A stretch of DNA of 64,000 bases from Billgrantia endophytica. Lineage in GTDB: Bacteria; Pseudomonadota; Gammaproteobacteria; Pseudomonadales; Halomonadaceae. The stretch lies in the NCBI RefSeq assembly GCF_002879615.1, contig NZ_PNRF01000041.1, positions 1 through 64,000 of the forward strand, read 5' to 3'. Shown here piece after piece: positions 25,917 to 34,020 of the stretch. A program made the translations under genes and the position numbers. Under the pieces are notes generated by a model, which ran no database searches, had not been told where the DNA came from, and saw only the letters and a list, made by a program, of their open reading frames with translations. Numbering within the stretch: the stretch's first letter is position 1; each line of letters starts with the position of its first letter.

Positions 25917-26025
25917 TCATGCGGTTCCAAGCTGAAATGCTTATACAGATAGGCGCTTGTTTGATCATGAACACTGAGGCATGGTCTTGAGATCGTGCAT
26001 TGCACTTCTTTATCAGGGACGACCA

Positions 26026-27018
26026 TTGGCCTACGATCTCAGCGAACGCCTTGTAATCGGGCTGGCATCCAGCGCTCTATTCGATCTGGAGGAATCCGAT
26101 CGGGTCTTCCGCGAGCAGGGGGAAGCGTCCTATCGCATCTATCAGCGCGACAATGAGAACAAGCCGTTAAGCACCGGCGTTGCCTTCCCGTTCATCAAGC
26201 GTCTGCTGTCATTGAACGAACTGAGCCCGGACAACCCGCCCATCGAGGTGGTGCTGCTTTCGCGCAACGATCCGGAAACCGGGCTGCGGGTCATGAAGTC
26301 GATCGAGCATCATGAGCTGGGCATTACGCGGGCCATCTTTCTCCAGGGGCGCTACCCCCACCGCTTCATTCCTGCGTTGAACATCAGCTTGTTTCTGTCC
26401 GCCAATCGCCAGGACGTCGACCAGGCGATCCTGGCGGGACACCCGGCGGGGCAGGTGCTGTCGTCGGGCGATCTCGACCTGACCGATGAGGAGGAACTGC
26501 GAATCGCCTTCGACTTCGATGGCGTGCTGGTCACCGACGAGTCTGAAACCATCTACCAGCAGCAGGGGATCGATGCATTTCACGAGTATGAGCGGGCCAA
26601 TGCCCAGGTGCCGCCCGAGGCGGGCTTGCTGGCCGTTTTCCTGCGCAAGCTGGCCTACATCCAGATGCTGGAAAAGCAGCGAGAAGAGGAAACGCAGGGA
26701 GCGTATCGCCCCAAGGTCAGGGTCTCTATTGTTACCGCCCGCAACGCGCCGGCCCATGAGCGGGTCATTCATACCATGCGCAGTTGGGGAGTGACCGTCA
26801 ATGAGGCCTATTTTCTCGGCGGTATCGCCAAGGAGCACGTTCTCGGCATCATCAAACCGCACATCTTCTTCGACGACCAGGCGTCTCATCTCTCAGCCAC
26901 CAGCGATATTCTGCCATCGGTGCATGTGCCGTTCGGGCAGCTTAACCACGGGTTAGGCGCCAGTGAGGAGGGCGCCGTTCGGCCTGGCCTTTCGTCGCGG
27001 GAAGAGGGGGCGGCATAA
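26026..27018 (+). CDS. 5'-nucleotidase, cytosolic NT5C1-like family
   Basis: This ~330-residue protein belongs to the bacterial 5'-nucleotidase family (PF06189 type), which dephosphorylates nucleoside monophosphates. Family segments include YDLSERLVIGLASSALFDLEE, GVAFPFIKRLLSLN, VVLLSRNDPETGLR, LFLSANRQDV, the DFDGVLVTDESE nucleotidase motif, VTARNAPAHERV and IFFDDQASHL. I prefer TTG 26026, which has AGGG eight bases upstream and gives the usual MAYDLS start. The alternative ATG 25981 has GAGG too close and adds 15 atypical residues. It is divergent from recC. Confidence 0.88.
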   Translation: MAYDLSERLVIGLASSALFDLEESDRVFREQGEASYRIYQRDNENKPLSTGVAFPFIKRLLSLNELSPDNPPIEVVLLSRNDPETGLRVMKSIEHHELGITRAIFLQGRYPHRFIPALNISLFLSANRQDVDQAILAGHPAGQVLSSGDLDLTDEEELRIAFDFDGVLVTDESETIYQQQGIDAFHEYERANAQVPPEAGLLAVFLRKLAYIQMLEKQREEETQGAYRPKVRVSIVTARNAPAHERVIHTMRSWGVTVNEAYFLGGIAKEHVLGIIKPHIFFDDQASHLSATSDILPSVHVPFGQLNHGLGASEEGAVRPGLSSREEGAA

Positions 27019-27153
27019 GTGGGTATCCGGCTCGCCTGGCGCTGAGGGATTTCAGGCTCCTTACTTCACGCGATACGGGTGAGTTGCACTCTCCCTCGGT
27101 GGTGAAGCCTGTTTCGTCTCGATGGTTGAGATTGAATGTGCCGATCAAGCATG

Positions 27154-27183
27154 ATTCGCATACGAATAAAATCCCCTCTATAA
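27154..27183 (+). promoter_or_regulatory. Promoter and possible operator of the RES/Xre toxin-antitoxin operon
   Basis: A perfect TATAAT (27178-27183) follows TTCGCA (27154-27159) after 18 bases. The element is flanked by CGCATACGAAT and ATTCATATGCG, an imperfect inverted repeat that could be the antitoxin's autoregulatory operator. The antitoxin ATG is 36 bases downstream. Confidence 0.5.
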
Positions 27184-27218
27184 TTCATATGCGCATAGCT
27201 TGTTTGCAGGAGCCACCC

Positions 27219-27620
27219 ATGAACGCCGAACAGCTGCTCGAACGCCCCGATACGGCCAGTCCCGAGGCCGGCCGCGTGGCCTTGAAGTTCTTCTTCAACG
27301 TCATGGCGCTGTGGGGCTGCACACCTGCCCAGCAGCGCATCCTGCTGGGCGGTATCGGCAACACCACCTACCACAAGTACAAGAAGCTGCCCCAGGTGCG
27401 TCTACCCCATGACACCCTGGAGCGTATCTCCTACCTGATGGGGATCCACAAGGCGCTGCGTCTCCTCTTCAGCAGCAGCCCCGACAAGGCCTACGAATGG
27501 GTGCGCAAGGCGAATGTCGCGCCGCCATTCAATGGGCAGTCGGCCCTCGAATACATGCTGCACGGGCGCGTCATTGACCTGGCCGATACCCGGCGCTATC
27601 TGGATGGCGTGCGGGGGTGA
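27219..27620 (+). CDS. Xre/MbcA/ParS-type antitoxin of a RES toxin
   Basis: This 133-residue protein has an N-terminal helix-turn-helix part (NVMALWGCTPAQQRILLGGI) and a C-terminal MbcA/ParS-type domain (ALRLLFSS, then YMLHGRVIDLADTRRYLDGVRG), the standard antitoxin of RES toxins. ATG 27219 has GCAGGAG six bases upstream. The stop overlaps the toxin start. It should bind the RES toxin and repress the operon from the promoter at 27154-27183. Confidence 0.88.
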   Translation: MNAEQLLERPDTASPEAGRVALKFFFNVMALWGCTPAQQRILLGGIGNTTYHKYKKLPQVRLPHDTLERISYLMGIHKALRLLFSSSPDKAYEWVRKANVAPPFNGQSALEYMLHGRVIDLADTRRYLDGVRG

Positions 27621-28306
27621 GTGCGACGGCGATATGCCTTCCCGAGTGGCGTAATGGCTTTCGCATCGTCAACAGCGCCTACCCGCCCATCGCCGTGTTC
27701 GAGGACACCCTGGACCCGGAAGATCTGGAACTGGCCTTCGCCATCGAGGCGATGACCAACGACGGGCTGCTCGAAGAGGCCGGACAATGGAATCGCGTGC
27801 CGCCCCATGATCGTGTCGCAGGCCCCGGTTCCTCTCCCATCATGGCGGCCTTTACTCACATCGGACGGCCATCGCGATTCACCGACGGTAGCTACGGGAT
27901 CTACTACTGCGCCAGCACGCTGGACGCGGCGATTGCCGAGACCCGCCATCACATGGCCGAGTTTCTGGCGGCAACCCGCGAGGCCAGCGTCGAAATCACC
28001 ATGCGGACCTATATCAACACCATTACCCAGGCGTTGCATGACGTGCGTGTGGGTTACCCCGAGCTGCACGACCCGGACCCGGCCACCTATTCCCGGGGGC
28101 AGGCGTTCGCTTCACGTCTCCGGGCGGAAGAGGCCTGGGGCATTCTCTACCGCAGCGTCAGGCACCCGGGGCATGAGTGCGCGGCGGTGCTGCGGCCGCC
28201 GGCGTTGAGCATACCCGTCCAGGGGCCGCATCTTCGCTATGTGTGGGATGGCAAGGCGCAGGCCGTGACCCATGTGCTGGAGGTCTCCGAGCATCGGATG
28301 AGATGA
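27617..28306 (+). CDS. RES-domain toxin, NAD-degrading family
   Basis: This 229-residue protein carries the RES fold. The namesake residues are visible: Arg in GFRIVNSAYP, Glu in AIAETRHHMAE and Ser in ILYRSVRHPGHECAA. Characterised members (for example M. tuberculosis MbcT and P. putida Res) destroy NAD+. It starts at GTG 27617, overlapping the antitoxin stop. The gene seems intact. Its last ~95 bases are duplicated, diverged, at 31224-31320. Confidence 0.88.
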   Translation: MSATAICLPEWRNGFRIVNSAYPPIAVFEDTLDPEDLELAFAIEAMTNDGLLEEAGQWNRVPPHDRVAGPGSSPIMAAFTHIGRPSRFTDGSYGIYYCASTLDAAIAETRHHMAEFLAATREASVEITMRTYINTITQALHDVRVGYPELHDPDPATYSRGQAFASRLRAEEAWGILYRSVRHPGHECAAVLRPPALSIPVQGPHLRYVWDGKAQAVTHVLEVSEHRMR

Positions 28307-28341
28307 GTGGATGGATTCGCTCCGGCCTCGTGAACCAAGAA

Positions 28342-28358
28342 GGGAGCACTGGGCTCCC
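28342..28358 (+). terminator. Stem-loop after the RES toxin gene
   Basis: GGGAGC pairs with GCTCCC around an ACTGG loop, 36 bases after the toxin stop. The trailing sequence is TGTCATATTCT, so it is a weak intrinsic terminator at best. Confidence 0.4.
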
Positions 28359-28550
28359 TGTCATATTCTAAACAGGTGTGGGATTCTCGGACGTACTACT
28401 TCGGCCGGCCTCCCGGTGAGGAGGTGCGTGAAATGAAAGCTTCGCTGGCGCTAGCCCCCGACGCGGGTGGCGGGCATGGCGGTGCCGCATTGAGGGACTT
28501 GTCGAGCGGTGTAGGATGGGAGACCTCACCGACCACAGCAAAGGCTAGCC

Positions 28551-29165
28551 ATGAGCGACTATCTGCTGGAAGGGGCGCCGCTGAGCAGCGGGGCCATCTA
28601 TCGTCTGTTCTGCGGCACGATCTGCCCGCGCCCCATCGCCTGGGTGTCGACCCGGGATCGCGACGGCAACACCAACCTGGCGCCGTTCTCCTTTTTCAAC
28701 GTGGTGAGCGTGGCGCCGCCGGTGCTGGGCTTCTCGCCGCTGCTCAATGGCGAAGGGCAGCCCAAGGACACCATCCGCAACCTGGAGCAAGTGCCGGAGT
28801 GCGTGGTGCATATCAGCGGCGAGGCGCTGGTGGAGGCGATGAATATCACCAGTACCAGCCTGCCGGAGGGTGAGGACGAGTTCGCCCTGGCGGGCCTGGA
28901 AAAGGTCGCCATGCCGGGGTTGTCGGTGCCGCGAGTGGCGGCTGCCCCGGCGGCCTTCGGCTGTCGGCTGCGCGAGATCGTGCGTTTCGGCGACCAGCCC
29001 ATGGCGGGCTGCCTGGTGCTGGCGGAGGTGGTGTCGGTCCACATCGACGATGCCATATGGAATGGCCGCCACGTCTCGGTGGAAGCGCTCAAGCCCATCG
29101 GGCGCATGGCGGGCAGCGACTATGCCCGCACGAGCGATCTGTTCGGGCTGGAAAGGCCTGCGTGA
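28551..29165 (+). CDS. Flavin reductase-like (DIM6/NTAB family) protein
   Basis: This 204-residue protein has the FMN-binding split-barrel of the flavin-reductase-like family. It opens with IYRLFCGTICPRPIAWVSTR, then NLAPFSFFNVVSVAPPVLGF, and DTIRNLEQVPECVVHI, all typical. Members reduce or bind FMN for monooxygenases or act alone. It sits alone on the plus strand, convergent with the LysR gene at 29172. ATG 28551 follows AAAGG at a suitable distance. Substrate partner unknown. Confidence 0.87.
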   Translation: MSDYLLEGAPLSSGAIYRLFCGTICPRPIAWVSTRDRDGNTNLAPFSFFNVVSVAPPVLGFSPLLNGEGQPKDTIRNLEQVPECVVHISGEALVEAMNITSTSLPEGEDEFALAGLEKVAMPGLSVPRVAAAPAAFGCRLREIVRFGDQPMAGCLVLAEVVSVHIDDAIWNGRHVSVEALKPIGRMAGSDYARTSDLFGLERPA

Positions 29166-29171
29166 CCGGGC

Positions 29172-30125
29172 TCAGTCCGCCTTGCCGCCCAGCGTCTCCC
29201 GGTCGAAGGCGGCCGCTTCGGCCAGCAGCCACTCGATGAAGCGAGCGACCGCGGGTGGTGCGTCGCCGGTGGCGGGCACCAGCAGGTCGTAGGTCATGGG
29301 CGAGGCAAGAACGTAGTGTTCGCCGAAGGGGCGTACGAGGATACCGCTCTTCAAGCGATCCATCGCGATGGGGTGGTTGGCGAGCATGACGCCGCGCCCG
29401 GCGATGGCCTGATCCAGGGCCAGGCCGAACAGCGAATAGCAGCGCTGTGGCGGGGTGACCCTGTCGCCGACGCCGGCAGCCTTGAGCCACTCTCTCCAGC
29501 CGGGAAAGGCAATTCCCTGCCGCGACTCCCAGCCGACATCCAGCAGGGTATGGCTGGCCAGATCGGCGGGTTCCCGCAGGGACTGGTCCTGTTGCAACAG
29601 AGACGGGCCGCAGACGGGAAACAGTTCATCGCCAAACAAGCGATGACTCGTCACGCCCGGCCAGGGGCCACGGCCGTAGCGAATCGCCAGGCGCGCGCCG
29701 TCGCCTTGCCAGGCGGGCATGGTGAGCGACTGGCTGGCATCCAGGGAGATATCGAGGCCACCCAACTTGGCGTCGAACTCCGCCAAACGGGGAAGTAACC
29801 ACAGCTGCATAAAGGAGGGTGGTGCACTGAGTGTCAGCAGGGGCGCTTGGTGGGCGCGCTCGCGTGCGGCCGTGACCCCGGCGGCAATACGCTCGAGGCC
29901 GCTATCGATATCCCGGGCCAGTTGCCGTCCTGCTTCGTTCAACTGCACGCCATTGGCGTGCCGAGCGAAGAGCGCAATCCCCAGGCGTGCTTCGAGCTGC
30001 TTGATCTGCCGGCTGACCGCACCGGGGGTCACGCCCAGGCGACTGGCGGCGCTCTTGAAGCTCTCCGCACGCGCCGCTTCGGCGAAGGCTCGCAACGCGT
30101 TCAGCGGCAGGCGTTCGATCTTCAT
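29172..30125 (-). CDS. LysR-family regulator, GcvA-like
   Basis: This regulator has 317 residues. The helix-turn-helix (PLNALRAFAEAARAESFKSA, TPGAVSRQIKQLE) and the HANGVQLNEAGRQL stretch match the GcvA/AmpR branch. The effector domain is full length. It is transcribed divergently from the EamA transporter gene at 30223 with ~97 bases between, so it likely controls that gene. Confidence 0.9.
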   Translation of the reverse strand: MKIERLPLNALRAFAEAARAESFKSAASRLGVTPGAVSRQIKQLEARLGIALFARHANGVQLNEAGRQLARDIDSGLERIAAGVTAARERAHQAPLLTLSAPPSFMQLWLLPRLAEFDAKLGGLDISLDASQSLTMPAWQGDGARLAIRYGRGPWPGVTSHRLFGDELFPVCGPSLLQQDQSLREPADLASHTLLDVGWESRQGIAFPGWREWLKAAGVGDRVTPPQRCYSLFGLALDQAIAGRGVMLANHPIAMDRLKSGILVRPFGEHYVLASPMTYDLLVPATGDAPPAVARFIEWLLAEAAAFDRETLGGKAD

Positions 30126-30222
30126 AGGGTGAGTTTTCCTGATCCTTGGTCTGCAGATTAATCGTTTGGCGCCTCCGGTGGCAAATGCTCAACTGAGCAC
30201 CAATTACCACCGAGGGGGGAAC

Positions 30223-31155
30223 ATGCAGAATACCAAGCAGTTGAGTAATGCTGTGTCATCAGAGTGCTGCGCGGCGGTGCGTTGCCACCTGGACCTGCAG
30301 GCGAGTGCCTTGATGATCGTGTTCTGCCTGGCGCTGGGCTTTCAGCAGGTGGCGATCAAGATGGTCGCCACTGATATCTCGCCGCTGGCACAGATTGCCC
30401 TGCGCTCTGCTTTTGCGGCATTGCTGGTGGCGGCCCTGGTGCATTGGCAAGGCATTCGCTTTGCCGATATGCGCGCGCACCTGGGCCCCGGCATCCTGGT
30501 AGGATTGGGGTTTAGCGCAGAGTTCGTGTTCGTGGCTTGGGGGCTGACCTACACTCTGGCATCGCACATGTCGGTATTTCTCTATACGGCGCCGGTGTTT
30601 GCCGCCCTGGGGTTGCACTTGCTGGTGCCCGGAGAGCAGCTCACGCGGCGCCAGTGGTGGGGCGTTGGGCTGGCCTTCTGCGGGATGGCATTCGCCATGG
30701 CCCCCGACACCGATATCGAGCATGCCGCCGATATCCTGCGCGGCGATATCCTTGGCTTGCTGGCCGGTCTCTCCTGGGCGCTGACCACGCTGGTGATACG
30801 CCGCTCCTCCCTTTCCGAAGCGCCGCCGGTGCAAACGCTGTATTACCAGCTCGCCATCGCCGCGCTACTGCTGTTGCCGGTGAGTGCGATGCTGGGTGAT
30901 CTCGGCCGCATCCAGCTGAGCGGGGCGGCGGTCGCCAGCCTGGCTTTCCAGACCCTGGCCATCTCGTTTGCCGCTCTGCTGCTCTGGTTCGCACTGCTAC
31001 GGCGTTACTTGGCTTCGCAACTGGGTGTCTTCTCGCTGTTGTCGCCGGTATTCGGCGTGCTATTCGGTGCTCTGCTGCTCGGCGAGCCGTTGACGCTCAA
31101 TTTCGTGGTGGGCGGCGCGGTGCTGCTGGTGGGACTGTTGATCGTGACCCGCTGA
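30223..31155 (+). CDS. EamA/DMT-family transporter
   Basis: This ~310-residue membrane protein has ten predicted hydrophobic segments in two EamA repeats (ALGFQQVAIKMVATDISPLA; LGLLAGLSWALTTLVIRRSS). The family exports metabolites or amino acids; direction and substrate are not visible. ATG 30223 has GAGGGGG eight bases upstream. It is paired head-to-head with a GcvA-like LysR gene. Confidence 0.9.
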   Translation: MQNTKQLSNAVSSECCAAVRCHLDLQASALMIVFCLALGFQQVAIKMVATDISPLAQIALRSAFAALLVAALVHWQGIRFADMRAHLGPGILVGLGFSAEFVFVAWGLTYTLASHMSVFLYTAPVFAALGLHLLVPGEQLTRRQWWGVGLAFCGMAFAMAPDTDIEHAADILRGDILGLLAGLSWALTTLVIRRSSLSEAPPVQTLYYQLAIAALLLLPVSAMLGDLGRIQLSGAAVASLAFQTLAISFAALLLWFALLRRYLASQLGVFSLLSPVFGVLFGALLLGEPLTLNFVVGGAVLLVGLLIVTR

Positions 31156-31160
31156 TGGGG

Positions 31161-31223
31161 TCAGATCGGACCGAGCGGCACCTCGCCCGCCTCGTGGGCC
31201 AGCAGCCACTGCTTGCGGCCAAG
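31161..31223 (-). pseudogene. Fragment: 3' end of ogt/mgt (O6-alkylguanine methyltransferase)
   Basis: Read on the minus strand, the sequence ends GLGRKQWLLAHEAGEVPLGPI, the C-terminal tail of Ogt-type alkylguanine-DNA alkyltransferases, stopping at TGA 31163-31161. Nothing upstream belongs to the gene: the next bases are a RES-toxin fragment. It is the first tile of a patchwork at 31161-31572. Confidence 0.65.
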
Positions 31224-31320
31224 CCCGCCGGCGTTGAGCATTCCTGTCCAAGGCCTGCATCTACGCTATGTATGGGATGGCAAGGCGCAGGCGTTTACCC
31301 ATGTGCTGGAGGTCTTCGAG
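31224..31320 (+). pseudogene. Fragment: 3' end of a RES-toxin gene
   Basis: About 97 bases match the end of the RES toxin gene at 28200-28300 (PALSIPVQG, LRYVWDGKAQA, THVLEV.EH). The copy has diverged and has neither a start nor the catalytic part. It abuts an ogt tail on the left and a recC head on the right. Confidence 0.85.
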
Positions 31321-31324
31321 CATC

Positions 31325-31572
31325 GGGTGGCGCTTCATCCACTCCACCGCCACGCCGCGCAGGTCCTCCGGGCGGTTGCCGTGAACGACCATGAAGCCGG
31401 GCTGAAGGGGAGTGGACTTGGCGGCGGCAGCGAATGGTGCTAAATATTCGATGCGATCCTTGTGCCATACGACAGCATACTGCCCCGGCTTTTTCTTGCG
31501 GTCCAATGTGGCCTTTACGGTAACCTTCAGCGATTCCAACGCATGCCGGGCTTTCAGGTGAAGGGGGCTCAT
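31325..31572 (-). pseudogene. Chimeric frame: unidentified N-terminal piece joined to a recC 5' fragment
   Basis: On the minus strand ATG 31572 opens MSPLHLKARHALESL..., a ~50-residue segment with DRKKKPGQYAVVW and DRIEYLAPF that I do not recognise. Near 31415 it runs in frame into LQPGFMVVHGNR..., which is RecC residues ~8-35, then into the antisense of the RES fragment. The composite is a product of rearrangement and is unlikely to be functional as a whole. Confidence 0.7.
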
Positions 31573-31641
31573 AGACGTCTCGGCCACCCGCTGTGCGAGG
31601 TCGGGGTTCAGAAGACAATGTCGATATGTCGGGAGAGGTTC

Positions 31642-32040
31642 ATGCGTATTGCAGCAGCCAGCCGAAATGGCGTCACCCTTGCCGGTCACATCGGCAAGTG
31701 TGCCCGGTGGATCGTGTATGAGGTGACCGAATCACCTCTGGGTGAGCCTCTGGTGACCGAGGTGGAGCGCATCGACCTGCCGAAGGAACTGATTTTCCAT
31801 CATTACAAGGATCGGCAGCCCCATCCGTTGGGGAACTGCAAGGCCGTGATTGGAGCCAGTGCCGGTGACAGCTTCATCGGCAAGATGCGAAAGCGCGGCA
31901 TCGAAGCGGTGCTGACAGCGGAAAGCGACCCGGCCACGGCGGTGGCGGATTATGCCCGCGACCGCCTGCTACCGCCGAAACCCCGCCCGATCGGTAGCCT
32001 GATCTGCAAGGTTCATGACCTGCTGTCGTCGGACAAATGA
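31642..32040 (+). CDS. Dinitrogenase iron-molybdenum cofactor family protein, NifX/NifB-C type
   Basis: This 132-residue protein starts MRIAAASRNGVTLAGHIGKC and has VIGASAGDSFIGKMRKRGIEAVLT, the pattern of the NifX/NifB C-terminal family (PF02579), whose members bind Fe-Mo or Fe-S precursors. ATG 31642 has GGAG six bases upstream. No nitrogenase genes are in the window. Stand-alone relatives are common in non-diazotrophs and their role is poorly known. Confidence 0.82.
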   Translation: MRIAAASRNGVTLAGHIGKCARWIVYEVTESPLGEPLVTEVERIDLPKELIFHHYKDRQPHPLGNCKAVIGASAGDSFIGKMRKRGIEAVLTAESDPATAVADYARDRLLPPKPRPIGSLICKVHDLLSSDK

Positions 32041-32141
32041 CGGGGCCGGTCGGTCCCGCTCCCGGCAAGAGCCCCTGCCTGGCGGCAACAGGTGTCGCCA
32101 ACGTCTGATTCACCACACTGGTCCTGCGCACCCGGCCAAAT

Positions 32142-32160
32142 AACATTGATAATCAATAGC
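32142..32160 (+). promoter_or_regulatory. Fur-like box before the FecI-type sigma gene
   Basis: AACATTGATAATCAATAGC matches the 19-bp Fur consensus GATAATGATAATCATTATC at 14 positions by eye. It is 70 bases before the sigma factor ATG, so iron repression is likely. Confidence 0.6.
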
Positions 32161-32229
32161 AGTTTGGCGATGATACGCCTTCGATGCGCCCCCTCTCGGT
32201 GCCAAGGTGCCTTCTCCAATAACGTCGCC

Positions 32230-32739
32230 ATGACCAAACCTCCTCACTCCCTGCTGCAGATGTTCCTGGGCGAACGCTCGCGCCTGGTCAAGCGGATCAG
32301 GCGAATCGTCGACAACGACGCCACAGCCGAGGATCTTGCCCAGGACACTTTCCTCAAGCTCTGGCGTCGCCCGCCCGGAGATGACACCACTGGCCTGCTG
32401 TATCGCACCGCCCAGAATCTGGCGCTGGATCACCTGCGTGCCCAGAAGGTTCGCCAGCGCCATGAAGAACAGACGCAAGACCAGGAACAGGAGCGCCATG
32501 ACGACGAGCCGACACCCGAGGACATCGCCGGCACCATCGAGCGTTGGCATGGCCTGATGGAAGTGCTCGATGCCTTGCCGGCGCGCACGCGGCGTATTTT
32601 CCTGCTCAATCGGGTGGAAGGCGAAACCTACGCCACCATTGCCAAGCAGTTGAAGGTATCGGTCAGTACGGTGGAGAAGGACATGATGCGTGCCATGCGC
32701 GCCTGCCGCGAATGGCGAGCACGGCAGCATGACAAATGA
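32230..32739 (+). CDS. FecI-type ECF sigma factor, probable HasI
   Basis: This 169-residue sigma-70 family protein has region 2 (DNDATAEDLAQDTFLKLWRR) and region 4 (LPARTRRIFLLNRVEGETYATIAKQL). ATG 32230 lies downstream of the Fur-like box. Its neighbour is a FecR-type regulator, giving the cell-surface-signalling pair that receives a signal from a TonB receptor with an N-terminal STN domain. The only such receptor in the window is HasR at 49254, so I infer this is HasI although it is 16 kb away. Confidence 0.88.
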   Translation: MTKPPHSLLQMFLGERSRLVKRIRRIVDNDATAEDLAQDTFLKLWRRPPGDDTTGLLYRTAQNLALDHLRAQKVRQRHEEQTQDQEQERHDDEPTPEDIAGTIERWHGLMEVLDALPARTRRIFLLNRVEGETYATIAKQLKVSVSTVEKDMMRAMRACREWRARQHDK

Positions 32740-33847
32740 GGAAAACTGTCGTGTGAGCCGTTGTTCTATCAATACCATCACTAGAGACGAGCCGGTCTAC
32801 GCCACCGAAGTGGACCGAGGAGAACCAGGCTTGGCATCCACATCGAAGCCCCCATCGACGCGACCACACCTCGACGAGGAAACCATCGATATCGCCATGG
32901 AATGGTACTTGCGGCTCAAGGACGATAGCGCGACCCAGGAAGATCGCCTGGCGTTTCGCCAATGGCTGGACCGCGACGAGCGCCACGCCATGGCCTACGC
33001 CGATGCCGGGGCGCTGTGGCAAGACGTCGAAGCGCCCGCCTGCCTATGGGTGAAGCGGGAACGCCATCGTGAGCACCAGCGACACACCAGGGCGGTACGG
33101 CGTCGACGTCCATGGGTCGCGGTGGCCTGCGCGCTGCTGCTGGCCCTGTTCGTGAGCGCCGGACTATGGCGCGACCCCGGCATGCCGGACCGGATGATGG
33201 CGGATGTCTCCACCGTGCCCGGGCAGTCCCACGAGATGCGCCTGGCCGATGGTTCCTGGTTGTTTCTGGACGCCGATAGCGCGCTCGATATCGACATGGC
33301 CCGAGACATGCGTGAGCTGACCTTGCGCCGCGGGCGGCTGTGGGTGGATGTTCTCTCCGAGGATGCGCGGCCCTTTCATGTCGTTGCCGGAGACGCCCTG
33401 GTGAAGGTGGTGGGCACGCGCTTTGCCGTCGAGCGTGATGGCGAGCAGGTCAAGGTCACGGTGGAGGAGGGACGGGTCGCGGTATCCGGCGACCGCTCTC
33501 CGGAAAATGCCGAAAGCATCGTGTTGGATGCCGGCCAGCAGATCGTGGTCAGCGATGGCATGCTCGGCGTACCCAGCGACATCGATGCCTGGGTCCAGTT
33601 TGCCTGGCGCCGGGGGCAGGTCGTCTTCGATCAGGCCGGTATCGCGGAGGTGGTCGCGCAACTGGAGCGCATGCTGCCTGGGCGGGTGCTGTTCGACGGT
33701 GATCGGCTTGGCTCCTTGAGGCTTTCCGGCAGCTTTCCCGGTGATGACCCCACGGCTCTGCTCGATGCCCTCGACAGCGCCCTGGGCGTCGAGGTGCGGC
33801 GGGTTCCCGGCGGGCTCGTCTGGTTGCGCTTGCCTGGCGATGCATAA
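32729..33847 (+). CDS. FecR-type anti-sigma regulator, probable HasS
   Basis: This inner-membrane anti-sigma factor has ~372 residues. An N-terminal cytoplasmic DUF4880-type segment (EETIDIAMEWYLRLKDD, ERHAMAYADAGALW) is followed by one membrane helix (WVAVACALLLALFVSAGLW), the FecR domain (GQSHEMRLADGSWLFLDADS, RRGRLWVDV, VVGTRFAVERDG) and a C-terminal STN-like segment. ATG 32729 overlaps the sigma gene end. A TTG at 32831 with GAGGAG eight bases upstream is an equally good start. It would restrain the sigma factor until the heme receptor signals. Confidence 0.88.
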   Translation: MTNEENCRVSRCSINTITRDEPVYATEVDRGEPGLASTSKPPSTRPHLDEETIDIAMEWYLRLKDDSATQEDRLAFRQWLDRDERHAMAYADAGALWQDVEAPACLWVKRERHREHQRHTRAVRRRRPWVAVACALLLALFVSAGLWRDPGMPDRMMADVSTVPGQSHEMRLADGSWLFLDADSALDIDMARDMRELTLRRGRLWVDVLSEDARPFHVVAGDALVKVVGTRFAVERDGEQVKVTVEEGRVAVSGDRSPENAESIVLDAGQQIVVSDGMLGVPSDIDAWVQFAWRRGQVVFDQAGIAEVVAQLERMLPGRVLFDGDRLGSLRLSGSFPGDDPTALLDALDSALGVEVRRVPGGLVWLRLPGDA

Positions 33848-33851
33848 GGTG

Positions 33852-33870
33852 GTAAATGATAATCGTTACG
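33852..33870 (+). promoter_or_regulatory. Fur-like box before heme oxygenase
   Basis: GTAAATGATAATCGTTACG matches the Fur consensus at 14 of 19 positions by eye and is partly palindromic (GTAA...TTAC). It sits between fecR and the heme oxygenase ATG at 34021. Confidence 0.65.
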
Positions 33871-34020
33871 GGTTTTCCCCTGGTCGCACGTTCTTTTCAT
33901 AGACCCTGTGTGAAATGGTCGACCGTTGCATGATCGAGATGCGGTCATGCGCGGCTCGCCCAGATAGGGGTCCAGGCGCACATGACCGTGCTTGTCCTGC
34001 CAACCATCACGAGGAATGGA

